A DNA stretch of 64,000 nt from Candidatus Sulfotelmatobacter sp. (GCA_025462865.1 JAOAPI010000087.1:1-64000), one strand, 5' to 3'; shown: positions 25,409 through 34,293, numbered from the stretch's first letter. Notes: generated by a model from the letters alone, not told the origin. Program-made: numbers and translations.

Positions 25409-28400
25409 TTACGGAGTCACTGAAAGCTGGAAGCCCGCGCTTTTCGTCAGCGATCCTGAAGTGGCCGTGACCGTCATAGAGTAGGTCCCGGTGGGAGTTC
25501 CGCTGACTTGTGCCGGCGTCTTGGTGCTGCTGCTGCACGATGGCTGGAGCAGAACCAACGCAAAGAGCATGGAGAGAGCCAGCAAACCTATCCAGCGCCT
25601 TCGTAGCCGTTTGCTTCCCGCACTGATTCCCAACAGACTAATCCCTGGAACCATCAGCCACAGCGCATACAGTGGACCGTGCCAGCCTCTGCTGGCGACC
25701 GTCGTCACAGGTTGCGGGGTCGTGGTCAAGTTCAGGGTCGCGGACTGAGGGCCGTTCAGCGGACCAAGTGTGCTCGAAGTAAAGTTGCACGCTGCGCCGG
25801 TGGGAGGAGCGCTGCAGGTCAGCGAGACGTTGCCTCCAAACGACGGCTGCGGAGTTACCTGAACTGTATATTGCGCCACCCCGCCCGCTGCTACAGTTCG
25901 GCTGGAGGGGCTGATTCCCATGGAAAAACCGCCCGCCTGGAACGAAGCGATCGCGGGAGTTATGTTGGTATTCGTATTATTTATCTTTATGACCTGAGCC
26001 GTTGCCGAACACGCGGTGCAGGGCCCGGTTGGCGTTACCGCGAAGTTGACCGAAGAAGTGGAACCGGCTTGGAGAGTAGGAATGGTGCAAACCACCATAT
26101 TGCTGACCGGCGTGCTGCAACTGCCAGAACCCGCGGTAGCGCTGTTGAAGGTAACTCCGCTGGAAACCGAACCGCTCACGAAGACGCCCGTAGCGAGATC
26201 CGGTCCCTGATTAGTGACGGTGAAAGTTATCGTCAGTTGGTTCCCCGCGCTCACGATGCCCGTCGTTGAGAAGGTGGGCGCCGTGCAGGTAATGCAAACA
26301 CTTGGCGCGGGAACCAATTCGGCGACGAACGCGTCGCTTGGACCATTGAGAGTGGTCTGCAATCCATTTTGGGTCTGAAAATTCGTAGAGGTGGTGTCGC
26401 CCGCAAAATAAGTGTTCAGGGAGACAGGATCCACGACAATACTGGTACCGCGGTCCACGCCATTGCCGCCGAAATAAGAGACAAAAGAGCCGACCCCATT
26501 CACGCTCGTAGTCGTAGTCGTGTTAAGGCTCGCAAAGAAAGCATTCTGGATGCCGCTGAGCGCCCCTTGAAGGGGATTCGGAGTGGTTGCGGGAAAATTC
26601 GTCGAGTTCGTGGCCCCGGTTAGCAGCGCATCGCCCGCTGTATCGACAGTGATCGCAGACCCACTTTCGTTTAGGCTTCCGCCCAGGTATGAAAGATACG
26701 CGAGGCCTACGTTGACTTGAGTTCCATTCGTGCTCACAACAGGGTTGTTAAAGCGCGCGACATAGGCGTCGGTATTCGTTGTAGTCTGCGCGGGACACTG
26801 CGAGGTTGCCGAGACCACGATTCCGGGATTGTTCAGGCACCCTTGAAAGGCTTGCATGCCGATGGGAAGCACGAAATCCGCGGAATTAGTCGTGCCGGTG
26901 AGATAAATGTTGGCAGCGCCGGAATCAATCGCAACAGCGGTGCTTGAGTCCGCTGCCGTTCCTCCGAGGTAAGTCGAGAAAAGCAACTGAGTGCCAGCTT
27001 GTGCATTTGGGTTGAGTTTGGCGAGAAAAGCGTCCGTCGGATACGGAGTTGTGGCCGGAGCGGAACATGGGTTGGGATTGGCGAGGATCGTCGGCGGAGG
27101 CGTATCCAGACAGGGTTGGTAGGCGTTCAGAACGGGGAAATCCGTTGATAAGGTGCTGCCACCGAATGAGCCCTGGCCGCTGTTGTAGAAGTTCGTGGTC
27201 CCGGTGAAGTACATGTTGCCGGTGGAGTCGACCGCGATACCGCCGCCCACAGCGACGGTGCCGGAGGACACCACCCCGCCGCCGAAGTACGTTGAGTAGG
27301 CGATGCTCGCCACCCCCGGGGCTTTGGTATTTACCTTAGTCGCGAAGAACTGAATGGGTCCATTGGGCGTGACCTGAAAAGGCACCGGCAATTGTGTTGC
27401 AGGAAAGTCCACGGGCACGGGAGAAATCGCCGGGGCGTCGTTCGAAGTGGTAGTGCCGGTGAGGAATACATCGCCATTCGCATCGATCGTCATCCCGCTG
27501 GCCTGGTCGTTGCCATTGCCGGAAAGATACGAAGAGTAAGTAAGCGCCGAACCTGCCGCATTCAGCACGCTGACAAATACTGACGTGCAGGTAATGGACG
27601 CACACTGCGTACCCTTTGTTTCCGGCGCAGTCTGGTAGGGAATGCCGCCGGTAGGAAAGTCCGCGGAACTAGTGTTGCCCACGATGTATGCATTACCGCC
27701 TCCGTCGACACCGATGCCCGCACTTGTGTCCGATCCACTGCCTCCGATAAACGCCTCATATGCCACAGTGGGCGGCTGCGACGGACTGATTCTGGCGACG
27801 AAGATGTGGCTTGGACTCGTCGAAGAAAGAGAAAGAGCAGGAGGCAGGAGTGTCTGAGTCGAAGAACTGGTAAATGAGTTTTCCGGCGAACCCAGCGTCG
27901 TGCCAGCGAGATAGATGTTGCCGGCGGGATCGATCGCGACGGAGGGCGAAGTTTCAGAGCCGCTGCCACCAAAGTATGTGGAGAAAAACAGGACCGGATC
28001 GATGACCAGTTCGCGGCTGTGGTCGTAAGCTCCAACCTCGAAACCGATGCGATTCGCGGCGCGCAGAACAAAGTGTCCGGCTACGGGAATGCGGCGGTCC
28101 CCGTCACGCTGGTAAAACTGCGGGGCCTGCAGACGCAAATCACCATCGCTCTTTCCTGTGAGCAGCAAGTCGCCGTGGTTCAACTCTAATTTGCTTGCGC
28201 CGTCAAACTGCAATTCGGCCTGTGAAGGATCGGCGCCGGGCGCAACTTTGAAATCGTATTCCAGGTGGCCCTGGTTTCCGTAAAATACAAGATCAATTCC
28301 TGGATACACGCGGCGATAGCGAACCCCGCCAAACTGCGGAATGCCACTGCGCCAGCTGTGTGGATCGTTGCCTACAAAATAATTGCTCTTACCCGGCAGC

Positions 28401-28849
28401 GGATCGGTTCCTGAAACGAGTGTGCCAGCATCGGCGCCTACCAGCTTCATGCGAACAAAATGTTCTGCTCGTCCCGGCGACGAATGCGCTGTCCGCATTC
28501 CGAGAACGGCCCCAGACTGATTCAAAAAAAGACTGTAGCCCGCGCCTCGGGCTACAAATTTCATTCCAGGATCGGCCTGACCCTGGTTCGGTTCGAAGAT
28601 TAACGGAAGCTGTCCCAGAAGAGCGCGGGCGTCAGGCTTTGCATGCGAGGAGAATCGCGAGGGGGAAGAATGCGAGAAGGCCGGAATCGGCGAGGCCGCC
28701 ATCTGCGTTGCCATGACATTCTGGGCGGGGCGGGAACCTGTTCCAAGAAGTGCCAAACCTGCCAACAGCAAGACCACTACTGACGCCAACGCACGCACTA
28801 ACACGGGCCTGCTTCCCGAAGTTCTTCCCAACCGACGGCCATTTCCCAT
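25409..28849 (-). CDS. Giant SBBP-repeat surface protein
   Basis: A 1146-residue exported protein. The start at 28849 is chosen because CGGAGGA lies upstream and a basic n-region plus hydrophobic signal (RALASVVVLLLAGLALLG) follows; upstream ATGs lack such sites. Residues about 75-300 form the beta-rich domain that usually precedes SBBP repeats (LPLIFEPNQGQ, YFVGNDPHSWRSGIP, YPGIDLVFYG). About ten SBBP blades follow (pattern SYLGGxxxDxxxxIAVDxxGNxYLTGxT). Next come a DUF11-like domain and an Ig-like domain interrupted by two membrane segments (about 25535-25687), after which a last Ig strand pair closes the protein. The signal peptide and C-terminal hydrophobic hairpin suggest an envelope-anchored surface protein. 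Confidence 0.87.
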   Translation of the reverse strand: MGNGRRLGRTSGSRPVLVRALASVVVLLLAGLALLGTGSRPAQNVMATQMAASPIPAFSHSSPSRFSSHAKPDARALLGQLPLIFEPNQGQADPGMKFVARGAGYSLFLNQSGAVLGMRTAHSSPGRAEHFVRMKLVGADAGTLVSGTDPLPGKSNYFVGNDPHSWRSGIPQFGGVRYRRVYPGIDLVFYGNQGHLEYDFKVAPGADPSQAELQFDGASKLELNHGDLLLTGKSDGDLRLQAPQFYQRDGDRRIPVAGHFVLRAANRIGFEVGAYDHSRELVIDPVLFFSTYFGGSGSETSPSVAIDPAGNIYLAGTTLGSPENSFTSSSTQTLLPPALSLSSTSPSHIFVARISPSQPPTVAYEAFIGGSGSDTSAGIGVDGGGNAYIVGNTSSADFPTGGIPYQTAPETKGTQCASITCTSVFVSVLNAAGSALTYSSYLSGNGNDQASGMTIDANGDVFLTGTTTSNDAPAISPVPVDFPATQLPVPFQVTPNGPIQFFATKVNTKAPGVASIAYSTYFGGGVVSSGTVAVGGGIAVDSTGNMYFTGTTNFYNSGQGSFGGSTLSTDFPVLNAYQPCLDTPPPTILANPNPCSAPATTPYPTDAFLAKLNPNAQAGTQLLFSTYLGGTAADSSTAVAIDSGAANIYLTGTTNSADFVLPIGMQAFQGCLNNPGIVVSATSQCPAQTTTNTDAYVARFNNPVVSTNGTQVNVGLAYLSYLGGSLNESGSAITVDTAGDALLTGATNSTNFPATTPNPLQGALSGIQNAFFASLNTTTTTSVNGVGSFVSYFGGNGVDRGTSIVVDPVSLNTYFAGDTTSTNFQTQNGLQTTLNGPSDAFVAELVPAPSVCITCTAPTFSTTGIVSAGNQLTITFTVTNQGPDLATGVFVSGSVSSGVTFNSATAGSGSCSTPVSNMVVCTIPTLQAGSTSSVNFAVTPTGPCTACSATAQVIKINNTNTNITPAIASFQAGGFSMGISPSSRTVAAGGVAQYTVQVTPQPSFGGNVSLTCSAPPTGAACNFTSSTLGPLNGPQSATLNLTTTPQPVTTVASRGWHGPLYALWLMVPGISLLGISAGSKRLRRRWIGLLALSMLFALVLLQPSCSSSTKTPAQVSGTPTGTYSMTVTATSGSLTKSAGFQLSVTP

Positions 28850-29297
28850 TACGCTTTTCCTCCGATTCATACCGAACATTTGGAGAGAGTGAAAACGACG
28901 CGCGAGAAAGTGCCCCGGCGCCGGCGAAACCGCCCGCTGCTGACGTGTCACTAGGAGCTGTTGGAAAACAAACAACTACTTAAACATCTGACGGATAGCC
29001 AAGTCAAGCGAGCGCAACGCGCAAGCATGCTCACGAGCTGTCAGATGCATTCCGGGTTGAGGAAAGATGCCGAGCGTGGCACGAAAGTGGCGTGAAGGAA
29101 GTTGCAACTCAGAAAGTGGTGCAGGTTCTTGATCGCCAAGCGTGTACTGAATCAGTTCGTGGAGCCTTTTTGCTCTTGCAAAGCGCTGGCAATTCTATAC
29201 ATTGGAAAGAACCAAGGCCTGCCGTTAGGCGGCGGGGCCTTGCCCTCCCAGCCTGAAAGTTTTTCCGTGCCGTGGCGGCTCGGCTTTCGTTAAAACA
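28850..29297. other. Non-coding gap with one candidate promoter
   Basis: About 450 bases divide the divergent SBBP gene and the second PilZ gene. Apart from the sigma-54-like promoter at 29077-29091 and a G/C-rich segment near 29216-29290 that may form hairpins, nothing is recognised. A 63-codon open frame inside it (29102-29293) has no coding character. Confidence 0.5.
29077..29091 (+). promoter_or_regulatory. Sigma-54-like promoter TGGCACG-AAAG-TGGC
   Basis: The -24 element TGGCACG is a full match, and the -12 element TGGC differs from TTGC by one base. GG and GC stand at the required ten-base spacing. It points at the PilZ gene, whose start lies about 200 bases downstream. Two sigma-54 activators are encoded a few kilobases away, which makes it a reasonable target, but this is inferred. 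Confidence 0.45.
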
Positions 29298-29696
29298 ATG
29301 CTTTCGGAAAATATACCGCGGATGCAGGCGGACTCTCACGAACGGCGGACGACGCGGCGCTTCGATATGCGCCTGCCGGCCGTGGTCCGTTTGGAGCAGG
29401 AAGAAGAATTTCAGACCGAAACTCAGAACGTAAGCGCGCGAGGAGTTTTTTTCTACCTTAATCGTACGCTTCCCACCGGAACCCGATTTGAAGTCACGCT
29501 TACTTTTCCACCCCACATCACTCTGACCGATGCAGTTCGCGTGCGCTTCACAGCGCGAGTGATCCGCTCGGAGTCGCCGCTTCCCTCATCGCGCATTGGA
29601 ACCGCCGCGATGATCGAGGATTATGAATTCCTTCGTTCCGGCGGCAACACGGACTTCCTGAGCGCCCTGCAAAAAGAGTGGAAAGCGACGAACTGA
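29298..29696 (+). CDS. PilZ domain protein
   Basis: A 132-residue PilZ protein: ERRTTRRFDMRLP contains the RxxxR c-di-GMP-binding motif, and NVSARGVFFYL is the second motif (DxSxxG type, with Asn and Arg in place of the usual residues). The rest is beta-barrel. ATG start with no strong ribosome-binding site. A candidate sigma-54 promoter lies upstream. It differs enough from the PilZ protein at 22296 that the two are not recent duplicates. Confidence 0.8.
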   Translation: MLSENIPRMQADSHERRTTRRFDMRLPAVVRLEQEEEFQTETQNVSARGVFFYLNRTLPTGTRFEVTLTFPPHITLTDAVRVRFTARVIRSESPLPSSRIGTAAMIEDYEFLRSGGNTDFLSALQKEWKATN

Positions 29697-29796
29697 AGAA
29701 GCGGCATCCGCCTTCCGGCCGCCGGATCTAAGAGTTTGCATCCCAGCCGTGCAGATTGTTTACCCGAAACATTTACCGGAAACCGGACGCCGCGTC

Positions 29797-29922
29797 TTAC
29801 TTTCCCAGATCGTTCATCTGACGTTTCAAGCGGCGGTATCGGCGGACGAGGCTTCCAACATACAGGCCGTGAATCAGCCAGGTGGCGATGTAGGCGGCGT
29901 ACAAGAATTTGATGGAATTCAT
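29797..29922 (-). CDS. ccmD: CcmD-like heme exporter accessory protein (41 aa)
   Basis: A tiny gene. One membrane helix (FLYAAYIATWLIHGLYV) is followed by a basic cytoplasmic tail (VRRYRRLKRQ), the standard CcmD form, in which CcmD holds holo-CcmE release together with CcmABC. Its ATG overlaps the ccmC stop by four bases (ATGA at 29919-29922), and it ends the ccm operon. Position and topology together make the assignment firm despite the length. Confidence 0.85.
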   Translation of the reverse strand: MNSIKFLYAAYIATWLIHGLYVGSLVRRYRRLKRQMNDLGK

Positions 29923-30668
29923 TGAGGTCCCATGCTTGATTGAGTCTTCTCCGGCGGAAGCTTCACGGGTGCGGACTGCGAGGATGGAACCGTATCGCCA
30001 AGTAAGGATTCAAGCGCCTGAGCCTCCTCGACTTTCCGCTCCAACCACTCGAGGCGATAGCGCACCCAGCAGAGCAAAAAGGCAAGGCAAGAGAACGCCA
30101 GCCAGTTGATCAGCAGCACATGCAACATCCGCGGATCAATGGAACCGCCGCCGCCGATCACAGGTTGAGGATGTTGAGTGCGGAAGAACCAGATCGAGAA
30201 ATAGACCAGGGGCACATCGAGAGCGCCAAGAACCGCCAGCACCGCCGCCAGCTTCGGTGTCTGCGAGCTTTCCGAGAATCTCCGAAGCACGAGATAGCTG
30301 ACGTAAATCAGCCATAAAACCAGCGTGGTGGTCAGGCGAATGTCCCAGGTCCACCAGATGCCCCACACCGGGCGCGCCCAGATGGGTCCGGTCACCAACA
30401 CAACCGTGCAGAAGAGCACGCCGACTTCGGCCGCGACAACGGCCACGGCATCAGCCTTGGCATTCCGACGAACCAGGTAAATGATCGACGCGACCAGGTT
30501 CACGAAGAACAGCAAGAACGCCGTCCACGCCGAGGGCACATGATAGTAGAAGATGCGCTGAACATCGCCCATGGTCCGCTCCATGGGAGCAACCCAGATC
30601 GCTTCGTAAAAGGCGTATGCCAGCAGCAAGGCCGTAAGAGCCGCGAAGATGGGGAAGGCCCGTTTCAT
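29919..30668 (-). CDS. ccmC: Heme handling membrane protein CcmC
   Basis: A 249-residue protein with about six membrane segments. It has the WWTWD heme-handling motif (GIWWTWDIRLTT) and flanking histidines (YYHVPSAW and HVLLINW) expected in CcmC. The start is ATG 30668, overlapping the ccmB stop (ATGA); a longer open frame to 30914 lies inside ccmB and is rejected. CcmC presents heme to CcmE on the outer face of the membrane. An extra tail of about 40 polar residues extends beyond the last helix. Confidence 0.92.
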   Translation of the reverse strand: MKRAFPIFAALTALLLAYAFYEAIWVAPMERTMGDVQRIFYYHVPSAWTAFLLFFVNLVASIIYLVRRNAKADAVAVVAAEVGVLFCTVVLVTGPIWARPVWGIWWTWDIRLTTTLVLWLIYVSYLVLRRFSESSQTPKLAAVLAVLGALDVPLVYFSIWFFRTQHPQPVIGGGGSIDPRMLHVLLINWLAFSCLAFLLCWVRYRLEWLERKVEEAQALESLLGDTVPSSQSAPVKLPPEKTQSSMGPQ

Positions 30669-31342
30669 TCTGCCTGCAGAACGGTTTCGAATAATGCCAG
30701 ACAAGCAGTAGTAAACACCACATCGTAGGTGAGAAGCAATACGATCCAGAAGCGAGCAGCGCCGTCCCCGGAGAGGATGATGCGCGTAGCCTCCACCATC
30801 GATTGCACGGCTGGAATTGAAATGGGAAACAGCAAAAGCGGCAACATGATTTCGCGGCTGCGCGTCCGCAGCGACATGGCCGCGAAAAAAGTTCCGTTGA
30901 CCACTAGAGCCCAAGTTCCTAGCATTGCAACTGGAATTAACTGCCAGGCGGGACCGAGCGCGCGCAGGTTGTAAAAAATCATAAACAAGGGCGCCATCAG
31001 CGATTCCAGCAGGCTAACCAGAATGAAGTTCCCCAGAACCTTCGCCATGAATAGTGCATTTGCCGGCGCTGGAGAAACCCGGTACGCATCCAGTACCTGA
31101 TTGCGCAGTTCCCGCGCCCAAGTCTGATTTAGCGCGACCACAGCGGCGAAAAGGAAGGCGACCCAAATCAGTCCTCCCACGATTTGCCGCGATTCCTCAG
31201 CGTTCGGATCGAAAGAAAAACTGAAGATCACTACCACCAGCAAAGAAAAAAACAGCATGGAGTTGATGGCATCTTTAGAACGCCACTCCAGGCGAATATC
31301 TTTCGTGAGCGTCGCCAGGGTGATGGAACTGAGCGAACTCAT
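30665..31342 (-). CDS. ccmB: Heme exporter permease CcmB
   Basis: A 225-residue membrane protein with six hydrophobic segments and the family start region (KDIRLEWRSKDAINSMLFFSLL) and ALNQTWARELRN motif. With CcmA it forms the ABC complex that frees holo-CcmE from CcmC using ATP. It overlaps ccmA and ccmC by four bases at each end. Confidence 0.93.
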   Translation of the reverse strand: MSSLSSITLATLTKDIRLEWRSKDAINSMLFFSLLVVVIFSFSFDPNAEESRQIVGGLIWVAFLFAAVVALNQTWARELRNQVLDAYRVSPAPANALFMAKVLGNFILVSLLESLMAPLFMIFYNLRALGPAWQLIPVAMLGTWALVVNGTFFAAMSLRTRSREIMLPLLLFPISIPAVQSMVEATRIILSGDGAARFWIVLLLTYDVVFTTACLALFETVLQAE

Positions 31343-32040
31343 TGCTTCCCTGCTTCTGAGTGGTCAGCGGTCAACCGGCGCGTGCGGTCGACAATGTGTC
31401 CCGCCTGCATCCATACAAATTCATCAGCCACGCCTTCCAACAACGCGGCTTGATGCGTGACCACGAAAATAGTCTTGCCTCCGTCGCGCATGGTTTTGAG
31501 CAAGCCAACCATCTCACCTGCTGAGTGCACATCGACATTGGAGAAGGGTTCGTCGAGCAACAGAATCTTTGGGTCATGCAGAATTGCCCGTGCCAGGGAC
31601 ATGCGTTGCCGCATGCCTTGCGAGTACTTCCCTACGGGTCGTGCCAACCCTGGGTCGAGTCCCACGGAGCGAATCACGTGTTGGCAGCGTTCGTCGCCAA
31701 GGATGTCGTAGAGGCGGGCAAAATAGCGCAAGTTTTCCATCCCACTCATCTCGTCGTACAGAAGCGACGGGTGGGCCATGTAGCCGATCTCGCGGCAGGC
31801 CTGGCGGGGATTCTGGCCAAGGATTGAAACTGTGCCGCTAGAGGGATCAGCCAATCCCGCGAGGGCGCGTAATAGAGTGGTCTTCCCTGCCCCGTTGTCG
31901 CCAAGAACGGCGTAGAACTCGCCACTGTCAAATTCTGCGGTGACCCCACGCAAGGCGGCGAAGCGCCCAAACTGCTTAACGAGGTTGCTGACGGAGATGA
32001 TTCCAGCTGCGGCCGGAATCTCAGAGGCGCTCACAGTCAT
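31339..32040 (-). CDS. ccmA: Heme exporter ATP-binding protein CcmA
   Basis: A 233-residue ABC ATPase: Walker A GDNGAGKTT, signature YSQGMRQR, Walker B ILLLDEPF and the H-loop histidine in VVTHQAAL. ATG 32040 is used, as the family N-terminus (ISVSNLVKQFG) follows soon after; GTG 32076 is an alternative and neither has a clear ribosome-binding site. It is about 160 bases downstream of ccmE, the only real gap in this operon. Confidence 0.92.
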   Translation of the reverse strand: MTVSASEIPAAAGIISVSNLVKQFGRFAALRGVTAEFDSGEFYAVLGDNGAGKTTLLRALAGLADPSSGTVSILGQNPRQACREIGYMAHPSLLYDEMSGMENLRYFARLYDILGDERCQHVIRSVGLDPGLARPVGKYSQGMRQRMSLARAILHDPKILLLDEPFSNVDVHSAGEMVGLLKTMRDGGKTIFVVTHQAALLEGVADEFVWMQAGHIVDRTRRLTADHSEAGKQ

Positions 32041-32147
32041 GGGATTCAATTGAAAGGTAGAAGATAGCGAAAGCACGGGGCGAAGTCGAGGAGACGATCA
32101 GCAGGCAAGGGGAAGGGGACTCAGATATTGCGCGCATAATCACAAGT

Positions 32148-32174
32148 TGTCATCCGAGCGAAGTGAGGGACCTT
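32148..32174. repeat. Dispersed-repeat-like string between ccmE and ccmA
   Basis: TGTCATCCGAGCGAAGTGAG continues to GGACCTT and resembles a widely seen intergenic string in bacterial assemblies (close to TGTCATCCTGAGCGAAGC). Only one copy is seen here. It accounts for part of the otherwise empty ccmE-ccmA gap. Confidence 0.35.
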
Positions 32175-32199
32175 GGTTTCTTGTCAGGCTCCGAGCGCT

Positions 32200-32682
32200 T
32201 TAGTTCGAAGCCACCGCAGGCTGACCGGCCGGCTGCACCTGTGTCACGTTCTTTGCCGGCGCGGCCTGCATTTGGTTGCCGGGCTGCTGAGGAGCGTATT
32301 TCGACGCACACTTGGCCTGCAGCGCCTTGGCATGAAAAATGCCATCATGCCCGAAGCTGCCATCGGCAAGCGCCTGAGAATCATCTTTGAACGTGTCGGG
32401 AGGCGCTTCGGTCCCGGTGTAATCCACAGAAAGGAGCTGCTCTTGTTCAACCAACACGAACTGAACGTGGGTACCCGTTCGTTTGATTGAGCCAGGTTGC
32501 ACATTCCCCGCCACGCGCAGGCGCTTGGTGTAAGCGCCGTTGCCCATTTTGTGCAGCTCGCTGATGGTGACGTAGTAGCTTTTGCTGTCCTGCACTCCGG
32601 TATACGCGAGATAACCCAGCAGAAAAACAATCACAACCGTTGCCGCGCCGAACTTGAGATAGGTTTTACCTTGGCTGGACAT
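32200..32682 (-). CDS. ccmE: Heme chaperone CcmE, CxxxY type
   Basis: A 160-residue CcmE: one N-terminal membrane anchor (about 10-30) and an OB-fold periplasmic domain with LRVAGNV, FVLVEQEQLLSVDYTG and PDTFKD. The heme-attachment site normally reads HxxxY; here residues 125-129 read CASKY, so Cys125 replaces the His (codon at 32308-32310). This matches the CcmE variant described in Desulfovibrio and archaea, which binds heme through Cys. The tail is Gln/Pro/Ala-rich. First gene of the ccm operon. Confidence 0.9.
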   Translation of the reverse strand: MSSQGKTYLKFGAATVVIVFLLGYLAYTGVQDSKSYYVTISELHKMGNGAYTKRLRVAGNVQPGSIKRTGTHVQFVLVEQEQLLSVDYTGTEAPPDTFKDDSQALADGSFGHDGIFHAKALQAKCASKYAPQQPGNQMQAAPAKNVTQVQPAGQPAVASN

Positions 32683-32928
32683 AAACCACCACCCTACGTG
32701 CTCTCCTGACTTTACTTGACGCCAAACCCATAATCAAGGTTGCGCTTTGTCAAAATTAAATGCATTGAAAGTGGGAAGGAGAGAGCAACTCGAAAATGCG
32801 GTAATAATCCCGGAAGATCAAAACCCCCGCCCTTGCATCTCTATAGAACGGCGACGCAGGGACGCGGGAGGCACTGCGCCGGCGCCTGTCTCGTTGTCCG
32901 ATAGAATGACAACAGTAAGCACAACCCT

Positions 32929-33486
32929 ATGATTCATCCCTGGCACGACGTGACTCCCGGCGACAAGCTGCCGAAAGAATTTGATTGCGTGATCGAGATT
33001 CCGTTTGGATCGAGCGTCAAATATGAACTGGATAAAGCCAGCGGCCTGATCAAGCTGGATCGCGTTCTCTACTCGGCCGTCTACTATCCAGCAAACTATG
33101 GATTCATTCCGCAGACGCTGGCGGAAGACGACGATCCGCTCGACGTTCTCGTGCTGTGCCAGGAAACCGTGGTGCCGCTGACGATTATTCACTCTCGCGC
33201 CATTGGGCTGATGACGATGCTGGATGCGGGCAAGCAGGATCACAAGATCATCGCTATCGCCACCGAAGACCCTGAGTTCAACTCCTACCACGAGGCCGCG
33301 GAGATGCCGCCGCACCGCCTGATCATGCTGCGACGCTTCTTTCAGGATTACAAGCTGCTCGAAGGCAAGGCCGTCGAGGTGGATGAGATACGCCCCGCCT
33401 CTGAAGCGTACCCCATCGTGCTCGACGCGCTGCACCGCTACAGCGAACAGCGGCGCAAGGGGTTCCAGGGAGCCAATAAGCCCTGA
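32929..33486 (+). CDS. ppa: Inorganic pyrophosphatase, family I
   Basis: A 185-residue soluble enzyme that hydrolyses pyrophosphate to phosphate. The family I metal-binding signature DDDPLDVLV is present, with [25 protein letters not shown] and RRFFQDYK around it. TAGAAT at 32902-32907 can act as a -10 element. ATG start, single-gene unit. Confidence 0.94.
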   Translation: MIHPWHDVTPGDKLPKEFDCVIEIPFGSSVKYELDKASGLIKLDRVLYSAVYYPANYGFIPQTLAEDDDPLDVLVLCQETVVPLTIIHSRAIGLMTMLDAGKQDHKIIAIATEDPEFNSYHEAAEMPPHRLIMLRRFFQDYKLLEGKAVEVDEIRPASEAYPIVLDALHRYSEQRRKGFQGANKP

Positions 33487-33491
33487 ACCGC

Positions 33492-34232
33492 TTACGCACC
33501 CTTGAATACGAAACTGATTTCCTTGGTCTCGTTTTCGCCAATTGTGATTGTCTGGGTCGATGTGCCTAACTTCTCGTGCCACGCCTTAATCGTATAAGTT
33601 CCCGGTGGCAGACTATTGAGGTCAAAGTTGCCGTCTTTGCCGGTCACCGCGAAATACGGGTGCTTGAACACAGCAATGTAGCCGTGCATCCAAGGATGCA
33701 GGTTGCACTTCACTGGAATCGCGATCTCTTCCCGCGCAAAAGTCTCGTCAACGCTTGATCCCGGGGGTTCCGCCTTGTTCCATTCACGGTTATTCGCAGG
33801 CGTGGGATGAATGTTGTGCGACGTGGAATCGTCATTCACCACGTGCAGTGGCTGATTCGCCCGCACCGCCAGAACATGCGGCTGATACATGCAGGCCTTC
33901 TGTTCGACCACAACGGGCTGGGTGGGGACCTCAAACGTCCGATCGCCGAGCCCCTCGGCAACATAGACCACCACATTTTCCAGATCACCCTTCGAGTTGG
34001 CCAAGACATCCTGTGAAAAAACGGGGGAGGGATGTTGTTTGGCACAGCTCGGGTCTGCGGACATGCTGACTGGTTTGGGTTTCGGAACCGTACCTTCGAA
34101 CCTCACTACTCCTTTTAAGCTCGCGCCGCCGCTTGCAGTGGCGCGACCTCCAGCTTTCAGCGCGTAAGGGCTGGAGATGAAAAATGTAATAACAAGAGTT
34201 AAAATAGTAGTAGCCAACTTTTTCGGATACAT
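33492..34232 (-). CDS. Secreted cupredoxin-like / carboxypeptidase-regulatory domain protein
   Basis: A 246-residue protein with a signal peptide (hydrophobic 9-20). The middle has a plastocyanin-like copper site: His139 (DSTSHNIH), then Cys176-x2-His179-x2-Met182 in CNLHPWM. The C-terminal 60 residues (GKDGNFDLNSLPPGTYTIKAWH) form a carboxypeptidase-regulatory-like beta-sandwich. It probably carries a type 1 copper and works in periplasmic electron transfer. Whether copper binds is inferred from the ligands. Confidence 0.75.
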   Translation of the reverse strand: MYPKKLATTILTLVITFFISSPYALKAGGRATASGGASLKGVVRFEGTVPKPKPVSMSADPSCAKQHPSPVFSQDVLANSKGDLENVVVYVAEGLGDRTFEVPTQPVVVEQKACMYQPHVLAVRANQPLHVVNDDSTSHNIHPTPANNREWNKAEPPGSSVDETFAREEIAIPVKCNLHPWMHGYIAVFKHPYFAVTGKDGNFDLNSLPPGTYTIKAWHEKLGTSTQTITIGENETKEISFVFKGA

Positions 34233-34293
34233 GACAGCTCACCTCAAATCAAAATTCGTTTCAAAAGTGTCGTCACGCTCTGGAGGCGGACTT

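Noticed and set aside
29102-29293. 63-codon open frame before the second PilZ gene
   Set aside because: TTG start, no ribosome-binding site, no recognisable motif, and it lies in the presumed leader of the PilZ transcript.
29100-29297. Possible c-di-GMP riboswitch before the PilZ gene
   Set aside because: G/C-rich hairpins occur, but the conserved GEMM core was not found.
30669-30914. Extended N-terminus of CcmC
   Set aside because: It lies within ccmB, while ATG 30668 overlaps the ccmB stop in the normal ATGA manner and opens the first membrane helix.
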